Source: DAIDJD01 sp035485275 (GTDB lineage: Bacteria; Oederibacteriota; JAJYGY01; DAIDJD01). From it: a stretch of DNA of 64,000 nt. Below the pieces are notes generated by a model. The model was not told the origin of the DNA and searched no databases. It saw nothing but the letters and a program-made list of their open reading frames with translations. Position 1 is the stretch's first letter. Every line of letters begins with the position of its first letter. Location of the stretch: the NCBI GenBank assembly GCA_035485275.1, contig DATHOE010000012.1:1-64000 (forward strand), in the 5' to 3' direction. This document shows, one piece after another, positions 36,376 through 44,629 of the stretch. A program made the position numbers and the translations under genes.

Positions 36376-36773
36376 GACGCCGCCCGAACATTCCGCGTTT
36401 CGCGCTGCTCGCGGCGGGGCTCGGGGTCCTGGCCCTGGCCGGCTGCCAGCGCGGCCAGATCGTCGGGAGCCGCCCCTCCGTCCTCCTGGTGCAGATGGTC
36501 CCGGTCTCCCCGGCCCGACTGGACCCCGGCACCCTGATCAGCGTCACGGCCCGGCCCGAGCCGCCCGTGGCCATGGCCTGGGTCTCGGGCACCGTGCAGA
36601 TCTTCGGGGCGCCGGTGGCCCCCTTCCGGCGCGGCGCGGACGGGGCCTGGAGATTCAGGACCGCCGTGCCCCCCATGGTGGACGTCCCGCCCGGCGCCTA
36701 CGGCGTGAAGGTGTGGGGCCGGACCCTGGACGGCCAGGAACTTCGCGGTGCATCGATTTACGAGGTGGAGTGA
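36372..36773 (+). CDS. Lipoprotein with a single beta domain, unknown function
   Basis: The product has 133 residues with GTG start and signal peptide ending L-A-L-A-G-C, lipidated at Cys25. The mature part looks like one immunoglobulin-like beta sandwich (V-S-P-A-R-L-D-P-G-T-L-I-S-V-T-A, then Y-G-V-K-V-W-G-R-T-L-D-G). No catalytic motif. It is translationally coupled to the membrane protein upstream and lies three bases before the TPR gene. Confidence 0.75.
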   Translation: MRRRPNIPRFALLAAGLGVLALAGCQRGQIVGSRPSVLLVQMVPVSPARLDPGTLISVTARPEPPVAMAWVSGTVQIFGAPVAPFRRGADGAWRFRTAVPPMVDVPPGAYGVKVWGRTLDGQELRGASIYEVE

Positions 36774-36776
36774 GGC

Positions 36777-37565
36777 ATGGAAACGAAATCGGTCGGATCA
36801 TCCGGTTCGGACGCCAGCATCATCCGCAGGCAGCTGCTGTGGATGCTGGCGGCCTTGGCCCTGTGCGGGGCCGCCTGGGGGGTGGCCTGGTGGGGCCAGG
36901 ACACCGGCTGGGGGGACCCGGCCCGCGCGGTGTCCGAACGCATGGACCTTGGCGAGAAGGACCTGGTCGCCGGACGCGTCGAGGACGCCGCCCGCCAGTA
37001 CCAGAGCGTGGTGGACCGCTACCCCGAGGACCCGCGCGCGTCCCAGGCCATGACCCAGCTGGCCGCGGTCCTGCAGCAGCTCGGCCGCGACCAGGACGCC
37101 CTGGACGTCCTGCAGAAGCTGAACAGCTCCCTCCAGGGGCAGCCGCAGAAGGCGGACCTGCAGGCCTACACCGAGCTGCAGATCGGCGACGCGAAAAAGG
37201 CCGTCGGCGACTACGCCGGCGCGCTGGACGCCTACGCCGATGTGCGCAGCCGGCACCCCAAGACGGACTGGGCGGGCGAGGCCCAAAGCGGCACCGGGGA
37301 CGTGCTGCGGGCCGAGGGCAGGTACAAGGACGCCCGCGCGGCCTACGCCGGCTTGGTCAAGGAGCTGCCCGGGGGCTTCCTGGCGGCCGAGGCCCAGACC
37401 TCCATCGGTCAGTGCTTCGAGGAGGAAAAGAACCCCAAGGCGGCTCTGAAGGCCTATGAAGTGGTCCTGCGCAAGTATCCCCCCGCGGTCTGGGACACGG
37501 CCAAGGCCCGTGTCGACGCCCTGAAAAAGCAGCTTGAAAACCCCGGCAGCGACTCCGCGTCCTAG
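36777..37565 (+). CDS. Membrane-anchored TPR protein
   Basis: The product has 262 residues with one N-terminal membrane segment at about residues 20-40 (L-L-W-M-L-A-A-L-A-L-C-G-A-A-W), leaving a periplasmic body of five or so TPR-like repeats (A-A-R-Q-Y-Q-S-V-V-D-R-Y-P and similar, ending Y-E-V-V-L-R-K-Y-P). The pattern resembles YbgF/BamD-type scaffolds. It is probably a protein-binding platform with its two small neighbours. Its end overlaps the thiL start. Confidence 0.82.
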   Translation: METKSVGSSGSDASIIRRQLLWMLAALALCGAAWGVAWWGQDTGWGDPARAVSERMDLGEKDLVAGRVEDAARQYQSVVDRYPEDPRASQAMTQLAAVLQQLGRDQDALDVLQKLNSSLQGQPQKADLQAYTELQIGDAKKAVGDYAGALDAYADVRSRHPKTDWAGEAQSGTGDVLRAEGRYKDARAAYAGLVKELPGGFLAAEAQTSIGQCFEEEKNPKAALKAYEVVLRKYPPAVWDTAKARVDALKKQLENPGSDSAS

Positions 37566-38586
37566 GGCTGAGCCCTTTTCGGAGCGCGCTTTTTTGTCCC
37601 GACTGAGGCGCGCCCTGCCCCCCGCATCCAAGACCGGGCCCCTGGTGCTGGGGCCCGGGGATGACGCCGCCCTGTGGCGCCCCAGGACCGGCCGCGAGCT
37701 GGCCCTCAGCTGCGACCTCCTGGCCGAGGGCGTGCACTTCGACCTGCGCACGATCGGCCCCTGGGAATTGGGCGCCAAGGCCGCGGCCGTGAACCTTTCC
37801 GATCTCGCCGCCATGGGCGCCCAGCCCCGCATCTTCCTGGTCTCGACGGCCCTGCCCAGGACCCTCGGCGAGGCCTGGCTGGCCGCCTTCCAGGCGGGCC
37901 TGCGCTCCATGATGGGCGCCTTCGGCGCCCTGGCCGCGGGCGGCGACCTCAGCGCCTCGAAGCAAGGGCTCTTCATCGACGTCACCGTGCTCGGCGAGGT
38001 CGAGCGCGGCCGGGCCCTGCGCCGCTCGGCGGCGCGCCCCGGGGACGCCGTGTTCCTCAGCGGCGCGCTGGGCGGCAGCTCCGCGGGCATGGAGACGCTG
38101 AGGTCGAAGCGCCTCGCCGCCGGCCTCGACCCGAAGACCGCCCACCTGCTCGGCAACCGCCACCGCCTGCCCGTGCCCAAGGTGCTGGCCGGGCGCTGGC
38201 TGCTCCAGGAACGCGCCGCGCGGGCCTGCATCGACATCAGCGACGGCCTGGCCAGCGAGGCCTGGCACCTCTCCCAGGAAAGCGGGGTGCGCCTGGACCT
38301 CGACCTGGACGCCGTCCCACTGCACGCGGGGGTGCGCGCGGTGGCCAAGGCCCTCGGCCGCGATCCCTTGTCCTTCGCCCTGGAAGGCGGCGAGGACTAC
38401 GAGCTCCTGTTCACGGTCCCGCGGGGATCCGTGGGGAAGGTTCTGGCGAAGATGGACCACTACACCGGCTGCATGCCCTGCCGCATCGGCGTCGTCGCGC
38501 CGGGCCGCGGGGTGCGCGTCCGCACGGGCCCCGGCCGGCCTTTCCGGCCGCTGCGGGACGGGGGCTATGACCACTTCCGCGGCTGA
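37534..38586 (+). CDS. thiL: Thiamine-monophosphate kinase
   Basis: ThiL phosphorylates thiamine monophosphate to the diphosphate cofactor. The 350-residue product has G-P-G-D-D-A-A, D-L-L-A-E-G-V-H-F, N-L-S-D-L-A-A-M-G-A, G-G-D-L and C-I-D-I-S-D-G-L-A. The N-terminal F-S-E-R-A-F-L-S-R-L matches the family start, so the TTG at 37534 is taken although it overlaps the TPR gene by 32 bases. No other thiamine genes are near. Confidence 0.92.
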   Translation: MKTPAATPRPRAEPFSERAFLSRLRRALPPASKTGPLVLGPGDDAALWRPRTGRELALSCDLLAEGVHFDLRTIGPWELGAKAAAVNLSDLAAMGAQPRIFLVSTALPRTLGEAWLAAFQAGLRSMMGAFGALAAGGDLSASKQGLFIDVTVLGEVERGRALRRSAARPGDAVFLSGALGGSSAGMETLRSKRLAAGLDPKTAHLLGNRHRLPVPKVLAGRWLLQERAARACIDISDGLASEAWHLSQESGVRLDLDLDAVPLHAGVRAVAKALGRDPLSFALEGGEDYELLFTVPRGSVGKVLAKMDHYTGCMPCRIGVVAPGRGVRVRTGPGRPFRPLRDGGYDHFRG

Positions 38587-39001
38587 GCACTCCTGCGCCG
38601 GCCCCGCCGACACCGAGGCCCTGGCCGCCGAACTGGCCGCGGAACTGCGGCCCGGGGATGTGCTCCTCCTCAGCGGGGTGCTGGGCGCGGGTAAGACCTG
38701 TTTCGTGCGCGGCCTGGCCCGCGGCCTGGACCTTCCGGAGGGGGCGGTCCTCTCCCCGACCTTCCAGCTGGTGCGGGAGTCCCACGGCGGCCGCATGCCG
38801 CTCTACCACATCGACCTGTACCGACTGGAAGGCCCCCGCGAAGCCCTGGGCCTGGGGCTGGAGGAATACTTCGACGGCGACGGGGTCTGCGCCGTGGAAT
38901 GGCCCGAGCGCCTGGGTCCCCTGGCTCCGCAAGGGGCCTGGCGGGTCTCCATCGAGCCCCGCGACGACGGGGTGCGGCTGCTGAGGGTCGCGCGGCCATG
39001 A
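38567..39001 (+). CDS. tsaE: tRNA threonylcarbamoyladenosine synthesis ATPase TsaE
   Basis: TsaE is the P-loop ATPase of the TsaBDE complex that installs t6A at position 37 of ANN-decoding tRNAs. The 144-residue product has the Walker A G-V-L-G-A-G-K-T, S-P-T-F-Q-L-V with the switch Thr, and V-E-W-P-E-R. It overlaps thiL by 20 bases and tsaB by four. Confidence 0.95.
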   Translation: MTTSAAEHSCAGPADTEALAAELAAELRPGDVLLLSGVLGAGKTCFVRGLARGLDLPEGAVLSPTFQLVRESHGGRMPLYHIDLYRLEGPREALGLGLEEYFDGDGVCAVEWPERLGPLAPQGAWRVSIEPRDDGVRLLRVARP

Positions 39002-39687
39002 AGCTGCTGGCCATGGAAGCCGGAGGGCCGGTGCTTTCCGCGGCCCTTTTTGAGGACGGACGGCCTGTCGGCCAAGCCTGGCTGCGGGCCCACCAAAAGC
39101 CGGCCGAGCACCTGGCCCCCATGGTGGACGGCCTTCTGCGCGCCCAGGGCTGGAAGCCCCTGGAGCTGGACGCCCTGGCCTGCGGACGCGGGCCGGGATC
39201 CTTCACGGGCCTGCGCTGCAGCATGGCCTTCTGCGCGGGCTGGGCCCTGGCGAAGGAAGGCCTGCTCCTGGTGGCCGTGCCCACCCTGCAGGCCTGGGCC
39301 GAAGCTTTCTGCCCGGCGGACCGGGGCCGGGCCCTGGTCCTGCTCGACGGCCGCCGCTCCCAGGTATACCGGGCCCTGCTTGAACGCGAAGGCGGCGCCT
39401 GGATGGAGCTGCTCAAGCCCGCCTTGGTGGACCTGTCCCTGGCCCTTGAGGAGGGATCCCCGGGGGAGGGAAGCGCCCTGCTGAGCGATCTGGCGTCCCT
39501 GCCGAAGGCAGGGCCGGACGCGGCCCGGCTCGAGTCCGCGGCCCTGGCCCTGGCCGTGGGCCGCCTGGCCTGCGGCACCCTTGAGCGCGGCGAGGCCCTG
39601 GCGCCCTGGGAGCCGGATTACCTGCGCCGCAGCGAGGCGGAACTGCTATGGGAACGCCTGCACCCCGCCGCGCCCGGGGCGGCCTGA
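38998..39687 (+). CDS. tsaB: tRNA threonylcarbamoyladenosine synthesis protein TsaB
   Basis: TsaB is the inactive ASKHA-fold partner of TsaD in t6A synthesis. The 229-residue product has the family marker C-G-R-G-P-G-S-F-T-G-L-R and the L-D-G-R-R-S-Q-V-Y strand. It starts at the ATG overlapping the tsaE stop and is followed, one base later, by rimI. The usual partner tsaD is not in the window. Confidence 0.95.
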   Translation: MKLLAMEAGGPVLSAALFEDGRPVGQAWLRAHQKPAEHLAPMVDGLLRAQGWKPLELDALACGRGPGSFTGLRCSMAFCAGWALAKEGLLLVAVPTLQAWAEAFCPADRGRALVLLDGRRSQVYRALLEREGGAWMELLKPALVDLSLALEEGSPGEGSALLSDLASLPKAGPDAARLESAALALAVGRLACGTLERGEALAPWEPDYLRRSEAELLWERLHPAAPGAA

Positions 39688-39688
39688 G

Positions 39689-40165
39689 ATGGACAAGGGA
39701 AGCCCGGCCATGGAACTGGGCGCCCTGCGCGCGGAGGACCTCGCGGAAGTCTGCGCCATCGAGATCGAAAGCTTCAGCACGCCCTGGCCGCGCTCCCTCT
39801 TCGAGGAGGAGCTGCGGCGCCCGGAGCTGTGCTTCTGGCTGGCCCTGCGCGACCCGGCCGCGCCGCCGGGTTCCCGCTTGGCTGCCTACGGCGGATTTTG
39901 GAAGGCCGTGGACGAGGCCCACTTCACCAACGTGGCCGTGCATCCCTCGCGGCGGCGCCTGGGGCTGGGCCGCCGCATGCTGCGCTCCCTGCTGGACAAG
40001 GCCCGCGAGCGGGGTTGCCTGAGCGCGACCCTGGAGGTGCGGCCCTCCAACGCCGCCGCCCTGGCCCTGTACACGTCCGAAGGCTTCAGCCCCGCGGCCA
40101 TACGCCCGCGCTACTACAGCGACGACGGCGAGGACGCATTGATCCTGTGGAAACGCCCTCTGTGA
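39689..40165 (+). CDS. rimI: Ribosomal-protein-alanine N-acetyltransferase-like GNAT
   Basis: RimI acetylates the N-terminus of ribosomal protein S18 in model bacteria. The product has 158 residues (151 if the ATG at 39710, which has AAGGGA upstream and fits the family N-terminus better, is the true start). GNAT motifs are clear: E-I-E-S-F-S-T-P-W, F-T-N-V-A-V-H-P, R-R-L-G-L-G-R-R-M-L and N-A-A-A-L-A-L-Y-T-S-E-G-F. The tsaE-tsaB-rimI order is common. Confidence 0.92.
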   Translation: MDKGSPAMELGALRAEDLAEVCAIEIESFSTPWPRSLFEEELRRPELCFWLALRDPAAPPGSRLAAYGGFWKAVDEAHFTNVAVHPSRRRLGLGRRMLRSLLDKARERGCLSATLEVRPSNAAALALYTSEGFSPAAIRPRYYSDDGEDALILWKRPL

Positions 40166-40178
40166 GGATCCAAGAGCG

Positions 40179-40631
40179 ATGAAGGAACAGCTTCGCATTC
40201 TCCGGGAACACCTCAAGCGCGCCGGGCTCAAGCGCACGAGCCAGCGCGAGGTGATCCTGGGGATTTTCCTGGGGCTCCAGGACTACCTGTCCGTCGACGA
40301 GATCGGGCGCGCGGTCCAGGAGCAGGACCGCCGCATCGGCCTCAGCACGGTCTACCGCAGCCTGAAGCTGTTCGTGGAGGCCGGCCTGGCCCGCGAGCAC
40401 CATTTCCTGGCCGGCAAGACCCGCTTCGAGAAGTCGGCCGGGCCCGGCGAGGAGCCCCGCAACTACCTGGTGTGCACCCAGTGCCACAAGGTCCAGGTCT
40501 TCGCCGACCCGCTGATCGACGCGGTGCGCGACAAGGTGTGCAAGGGGCTGAAGTTCGCGCCCAAGTTCAACCGGCTCGAAGTGTACGGCCTGTGCGCCGA
40601 CTGCCGCGGGCCTGCGGAAGAGGACGACTAG
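40179..40631 (+). CDS. Fur-family metalloregulator
   Basis: The product has 150 residues: an N-terminal winged helix (S-T-V-Y-R-S-L-K-L-F-V-E-A-G-L) and a C-terminal dimer domain with two Cys pairs (Cys99/102 and Cys139/142) for structural zinc. E-H-H-F at 73-76 is present, but the His cluster that normally precedes the first Cys pair (H-x-H-x-x-C) is replaced by P-R-N-Y-L-V-C. The metal set is thus reduced and the sensed signal (Fe, Zn or peroxide) cannot be assigned. It precedes a bacterioferritin-like gene, which favours iron. Confidence 0.9.
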   Translation: MKEQLRILREHLKRAGLKRTSQREVILGIFLGLQDYLSVDEIGRAVQEQDRRIGLSTVYRSLKLFVEAGLAREHHFLAGKTRFEKSAGPGEEPRNYLVCTQCHKVQVFADPLIDAVRDKVCKGLKFAPKFNRLEVYGLCADCRGPAEEDD

Positions 40632-40643
40632 CTAGAGGCGCCA

Positions 40644-41078
40644 GTGGACAAGACCAAGATCATCCAGAAAATGAACGCGGCCCTGGAGCGGGAGCTCCAC
40701 GAGGTCGTGCGGTACATGCACCAGAGCTTCTGGGTCAAGGGGCCCAGGGCGGTGCGCCTGCGCGCCTTCTTCCGGGAGCAGAGCGCCGAGAGCATGGGCC
40801 ACGCCACCCGCCTGGGCGAGGAGATCGTGGCCCTCGGCGGCAGGCCGGTGGTCAAGATCCTCGAGATCTACGAGCCCAGCGCCCTGAGCGACGCCGAGCT
40901 GCTGGAGCAGTGCGTGGCCCACGAGGAGGCCGCCTGCGAGGGCTACAAGAAGATGCTGCCCCTGGTGGCCGGGCATCCCCGCCTCAAGCGGGTGATCGCG
41001 GGACTGGCCCGCGAGGAGGGCGAGCACATCGAGGCCATCCGCAGGATGGCCAAGCGCATCAGGGGGCGCGGTGTTTGA
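40644..41078 (+). CDS. Bacterioferritin-like four-helix protein
   Basis: The product has 144 residues, GTG start, arranged as bacterioferritin: helix A R-E-L-H-E-V-V-R-Y-M-H, helix B E-S-M-G-H-A-T-R-L, helix C H-E-E-A-A-C-E-G-Y and helix D E-E-G-E-H-I. In helix B the ferroxidase Glu of ExxH is Ser (S-M-G-H), with a Glu one place earlier, so iron oxidation may be altered. It lies 12 bases after the Fur-family gene and overlaps cysE by eight bases. Confidence 0.85.
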   Translation: MDKTKIIQKMNAALERELHEVVRYMHQSFWVKGPRAVRLRAFFREQSAESMGHATRLGEEIVALGGRPVVKILEIYEPSALSDAELLEQCVAHEEAACEGYKKMLPLVAGHPRLKRVIAGLAREEGEHIEAIRRMAKRIRGRGV

Positions 41079-41721
41079 GACGGTGCGCGAGGACCTGCGC
41101 TCGGTGCTGGAGCGGGACCCGGCCGCCAAAAGCGGGCTGCAGGTGGCCCTGCTCTACAGCGGCCTGCACGCCATCTGGGCCTACCGGCTGACGCACCGCC
41201 TGCACGTCCGGGGCATGGTGTTCCCGGCCCGCTGGCTGGCCCAGGCGGCCCGCTTCCTGACCGGCGTGGAGATCCATCCTGCCTGCGCGATCGGCCGCCG
41301 CTTTTTCATCGACCACGGCATGGGCGTCATCATCGGCGAGACCGCGGTGATCGGGGACGACGTGCTGCTGTACCAGGGCGTGACTCTGGGCGGCACCGGC
41401 AACCAGAGCGGCAAGCGCCACCCCACCCTGGGCGACCGGGTGGTCGTGGGGGCCGGGGCCAAGGTGCTGGGCGGCATCACCATCGGGTCCGACACCCGCA
41501 TCGGGGCCAACAGCGTCGTGCTGCACGACGTGCCCCCCCATTCCACGGTGGTGGGCATACCCGGCAAGGTCGTGCGCCGCCGCAAGGGCGACGAGAACGA
41601 CGTGCTGTCCCACCAGAACCTTCCCGACCCCACCATGGACGAGCTGGTGCGCCTGTCCAAGCGCCTGGACGCCCTGGAAAAACGCCTGCGCGGGGGCAAG
41701 GCGCCGCGCGTGAAGCGCTGA
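41071..41721 (+). CDS. cysE: Serine O-acetyltransferase
   Basis: CysE acetylates serine, the first step of cysteine synthesis. The 216-residue product has the N-terminal helices, then the left-handed beta helix with I-D-H-G-M-G-V-I-I-G-E-T (catalytic His and Asp), G-V-T-L-G-G-T-G, K-R-H-P-T-L-G-D and G-I-P-G-K-V-V. It is the short form and complete. Overlap with the ferritin-like gene suggests an iron/cysteine unit, possibly for Fe-S needs. Confidence 0.94.
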   Translation: MFETVREDLRSVLERDPAAKSGLQVALLYSGLHAIWAYRLTHRLHVRGMVFPARWLAQAARFLTGVEIHPACAIGRRFFIDHGMGVIIGETAVIGDDVLLYQGVTLGGTGNQSGKRHPTLGDRVVVGAGAKVLGGITIGSDTRIGANSVVLHDVPPHSTVVGIPGKVVRRRKGDENDVLSHQNLPDPTMDELVRLSKRLDALEKRLRGGKAPRVKR

Positions 41722-41723
41722 CC

Positions 41724-43745
41724 GTGGCGCGGCCCCGCAGCAAGGAGGCCGCCGCGCGCGCGCTGGAGCTTCGGCGCGAGATCGCGCGGCACGACGAGGC
41801 CTATTACCAGAAGTCCGCCCCCCTGATCAGCGACCGCGCCTACGACGCCCTCATGGGCGAATTGAAGCGCATCGAATCGGAACACCCCGAATTGGCCGGC
41901 CCCGACAGCCCCACCCAGACCGTCCGCGAAAAACCCACCCAGGGCTTCAAGCCCTTCAAGCACGCCCGCCCGCTGCTGAGCCTGGACAACACCTACAACG
42001 AGGAGGACCTGCGGGCCTTCGACGAGCGGGTGCGCAAGCTGCTCAAGCGCGAGGCCGTGGGCTACGTCGTGGAGCTGAAGATCGACGGCCTGGCCGTGGC
42101 CCTGCACTACGAGCAGGGCCGTTTCAAGGCCGGGGCCACCCGCGGCGACGGCGAGACCGGGGACGACATCACCGAGAACCTGCGCACGATCCGGGACCTG
42201 CCGAAGGCGCTGAAGGGCAAGGCCCCGGCCAGCCTCGAGTTGCGCGGCGAGGTCTACCTGGAGCACGCCGGCTTCGAGCGCATCAACGCCGAGCGCGCGG
42301 CCGCCGGGGAGCCGCTCTTCGCCAACCCCCGCAACGTGGCCGCGGGCAGCCTCAAGCAGCTCGACAGCGCCGCCGTCGCCCGCCGCCCCCTGCGCATCTT
42401 CCTCTACACCCTGGGGCACGCCGAGCCCATGCCCTGGACCGCGCACAGCGGCTTCCTGGCCGCGCTCAAGGGCCTGGGCGTTCCCCACGACGGGCACTGG
42501 AAGCTCTGCAAGGACATGGACGCGGTGCTGCGCCTCTGCGCGCAGTGGGAGGACAGGCGCCGCGAGCTGCCCTTCGACATCGACGGCCTCGTCATCAAGG
42601 TGGACGCCTACGAGGACCAGGCCGTGCTGGGGGCCACCGCCAAGAGCCCCCGCTGGGCCATCGCCTACAAGTTCAAGGCCGGCCAGGCCGAGACCACCCT
42701 GCTGGGCATCGAGGCCAGCGTCGGGCGCACGGGCGTCATCACCCCCGTGGCCCTGCTGGAGCCGGTGAAATTGGGCGGCTCGGTGATCAGCCGTGCCAGC
42801 CTCTACAACGCCGAGCAGCTGGCCGCCCTGGACGCCCGGCCCGGGGACCGGGTGCTCATCGAGAAGGGCGGCGAGGTCATCCCCAAGGTCGCCGCGGTCC
42901 TCGTCGAACGGCGCACGGGCCGTGAAAAGCCCTGGGCCTTCCCCGACCGCTGCCCGGTCTGCGGGGGCGAGACCGGGCGCGACGAGGGGATGGTGGCCCT
43001 GCGCTGCCTCAACCCGCTGTGCCCCGCCCAGGTGGCGGGCCGCCTGGAGCACTGGGCCAAGCGCGACGCCATGGACATCGAGGGCCTGGGCCCGGCGGTG
43101 GTGGAGCAGCTGCTCAAGTCCGGCATGGTCAAGGACGTGTCCGACCTCTACCGACTGACCCCGCTGGAGGTGGCGGGCCTGGAGCGGCTGGGGGAGAAGT
43201 CCGCCGCCAACCTCATCGAGGGGATAGCGGCCAGCAAAAAGAGGGGCCTGTCGCGCCTGCTCTTCGCCCTGGGCATCCCCGGCATCGGCGAGCGCTCGGC
43301 CGCGGCCCTGGCCCGCCGTTTCGAGAGCCTCCAGGCCGTGGCCGCGGCCGGGGACGAGGATCTGCTCAAGACCCCCGACTTCGGGCCCGCCGCGGCCGAG
43401 GCCGTGCGGGGCTACTTCAAGATGAAGGAGGCCAAGGCCCTGGTGCAGCGCCTCAAAAAGGCCGGGCTGAACACCCAGCTCCTGGCCGAGGAAAAGCCCG
43501 TCAACGACCGCCTCAAGGACAGGACCTTCGTGTTCACGGGAGAGCTGAAGGATTTCAGCCGGGCCCAGGCCGAGGCCGAGGTGCGCAAGCTGGGGGGCAA
43601 GGCCAGCGGCAGCGTGAGCGCCAAGACCTCCTATGTGGTGGCCGGGGAGGCGCCGGGCTCGAAGCTGAAGCAGGCCCTGAAGCTGGGCGTGGCGGTGCTG
43701 GACGAGGGCGCCTTCAGGAAGATCCTGGCCAAGGGCGGGGGATAG
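41724..43745 (+). CDS. ligA: NAD-dependent DNA ligase
   Basis: LigA seals nicks in replication and repair. The 673-residue product has the Ia domain, the adenylated Lys119 in E-L-K-I-D-G, the R-G-D-G-E-T-G-D-D motif, an OB fold, the zinc finger (C-P-V-C-G and C-L-N-P-L-C), HhH repeats (L-G-I-P-G-I-G-E) and a C-terminal BRCT domain (F-V-F-T-G-E-L). Length normal. GTG start two bases after cysE. Confidence 0.97.
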   Translation: MARPRSKEAAARALELRREIARHDEAYYQKSAPLISDRAYDALMGELKRIESEHPELAGPDSPTQTVREKPTQGFKPFKHARPLLSLDNTYNEEDLRAFDERVRKLLKREAVGYVVELKIDGLAVALHYEQGRFKAGATRGDGETGDDITENLRTIRDLPKALKGKAPASLELRGEVYLEHAGFERINAERAAAGEPLFANPRNVAAGSLKQLDSAAVARRPLRIFLYTLGHAEPMPWTAHSGFLAALKGLGVPHDGHWKLCKDMDAVLRLCAQWEDRRRELPFDIDGLVIKVDAYEDQAVLGATAKSPRWAIAYKFKAGQAETTLLGIEASVGRTGVITPVALLEPVKLGGSVISRASLYNAEQLAALDARPGDRVLIEKGGEVIPKVAAVLVERRTGREKPWAFPDRCPVCGGETGRDEGMVALRCLNPLCPAQVAGRLEHWAKRDAMDIEGLGPAVVEQLLKSGMVKDVSDLYRLTPLEVAGLERLGEKSAANLIEGIAASKKRGLSRLLFALGIPGIGERSAAALARRFESLQAVAAAGDEDLLKTPDFGPAAAEAVRGYFKMKEAKALVQRLKKAGLNTQLLAEEKPVNDRLKDRTFVFTGELKDFSRAQAEAEVRKLGGKASGSVSAKTSYVVAGEAPGSKLKQALKLGVAVLDEGAFRKILAKGGG

Positions 43746-43748
43746 CGG

Positions 43749-43770
43749 CGCGGCGGAGGCCTCCGCCGCG
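43749..43770 (+). other. 22-base perfect palindrome after ligA
   Basis: CGCGGCGGAGG and its exact complement form an 11+11 palindrome starting three bases after the ligA stop. It has no loop bases and no U-tract, so it may be a transcript-end stabiliser or a cruciform site, with the real terminator 20 bases on. Confidence 0.5.
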
Positions 43771-43791
43771 GTTCGAGGAGCGATAGAAGAA

Positions 43792-43820
43792 GCCGGGGCC
43801 CGATGGCCGCGGCCTTTTTT
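43792..43820 (+). terminator. Intrinsic terminator after ligA
   Basis: GCCGGGGCC (43792-43800) and GGCCGCGGC (43805-43813) form a stem with one central G-G mismatch over CGAT, followed by C and six Ts. It separates ligA from the arsR promoter, which starts six bases later. Confidence 0.8.
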
Positions 43821-43825
43821 CGGCC

Positions 43826-43854
43826 TTGACAATGCATAAGGTTATGCTTATATG
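43826..43854 (+). promoter_or_regulatory. arsR promoter and palindromic operator
   Basis: A perfect -35 TTGACA (43826-43831), a 17-base spacer and TATATG (43849-43854) form a sigma-70 promoter. Between them is a perfect palindrome, GCATAA-GG-TTATGC (43834-43847), well placed for ArsR autorepression. The predicted start of transcription, near 43861, coincides with the arsR ATG. Confidence 0.8.
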
Positions 43855-43859
43855 TGTGT

Positions 43860-44174
43860 ATGCAACGAGAGAGCGCGATCTTCCGGGCCCTGGGCGACCC
43901 CAGCCGCCTGGCCATCTTTGAGAGCATCGCCCGCAGGGAAGCCCCGGTGAAGGAGCTGACCGCGCAGTTCCGGATCTCGCAGCCCGCGGTGTCCCAGCAC
44001 CTGGCGGCCCTGCGCAAGGCGGGCCTGGTGACCGTGCGCCGCGACGGCCGCCTGGCCTACTACGGCCTGAAGTCCTCCGGCCTGAAGCCCCTGGCCGACT
44101 GGCTGTCCCACTTCCAGGCCTTCTGGCCGGAGCGGATCGGGCGCTTGAACGCGCTGCTGAAGGAGGTGGATTGA
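43860..44174 (+). CDS. ArsR-family winged-helix repressor
   Basis: The product has 104 residues from the ATG at 43860: F-R-A-L-G-D-P-S-R-L-A-I-F-E-S-I, then the recognition helix S-Q-P-A-V-S-Q-H-L-A-A-L and the wing V-R-R-D-G-R-L-A-Y-Y. No Cys metal-site motif (ELCVCDL type) is present, as in the subgroup linked to SRPBCC proteins. The ATG lies at the predicted transcription start with no leader, so the mRNA is probably leaderless. The stop overlaps the next start. Confidence 0.92.
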   Translation: MQRESAIFRALGDPSRLAIFESIARREAPVKELTAQFRISQPAVSQHLAALRKAGLVTVRRDGRLAYYGLKSSGLKPLADWLSHFQAFWPERIGRLNALLKEVD

Positions 44175-44605
44175 TGCCCCCCAAGGACGGAACCATCAGC
44201 CTGGCCTGGGATCTGCCGCACCCGCCGGCGAAGGTGTGGCGGGCCCTGACGGACCCGGAGCTGGTGTCGCAGTGGCTGATGAAGACGGACATGCCCGCGG
44301 AGCGGGGGAAGGCCTTCACCTTCCGCGCGGAGCCGATGCCCTACTGGGACGGCATCGTCCACAGCGAGATCGTGGAGCTGGAGCCGCAGAAGCGCCTGCG
44401 CTACACCTGGAAGGGCGGGCCCGGGACCGAGGTCCTCGACACGGTGGTGACCTGGTCCCTTTTCCCGGTGGAGGGCGGGACGCGGCTGGAGCTGGAGCAC
44501 AGCGGCTTCAGGCCGGAGCACGGCCGGGCCTACGGCGGGGCCAAGCTGGGATGGGAACGCAAGGTGGACGGCGGAATGAACGGGGTTTTGGCGGCTTTGA
44601 ACTGA
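44174..44605 (+). CDS. SRPBCC/AHSA1-family protein
   Basis: The product has 143 residues with an Aha1-C-like helix-grip fold: P-P-A-K-V-W-R-A-L-T-D-P-E-L-V-S-Q-W-L near the start, L-R-Y-T-W-K-G-G, and a long C-terminal helix. Such proteins bind hydrophobic ligands and are very often encoded after an ArsR gene. It is translationally coupled to arsR (TGATG) and probably under its control. Ligand unknown. Confidence 0.9.
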   Translation: MPPKDGTISLAWDLPHPPAKVWRALTDPELVSQWLMKTDMPAERGKAFTFRAEPMPYWDGIVHSEIVELEPQKRLRYTWKGGPGTEVLDTVVTWSLFPVEGGTRLELEHSGFRPEHGRAYGGAKLGWERKVDGGMNGVLAALN

Positions 44606-44629
44606 ATTCCAACCCGATGGAGGGCAACC

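Noticed and set aside
43749..43770. Palindrome after ligA as an insertion or attachment site
   Set aside because: No flanking repeat, integrase or transposase is present; transcript-end structure is simpler.
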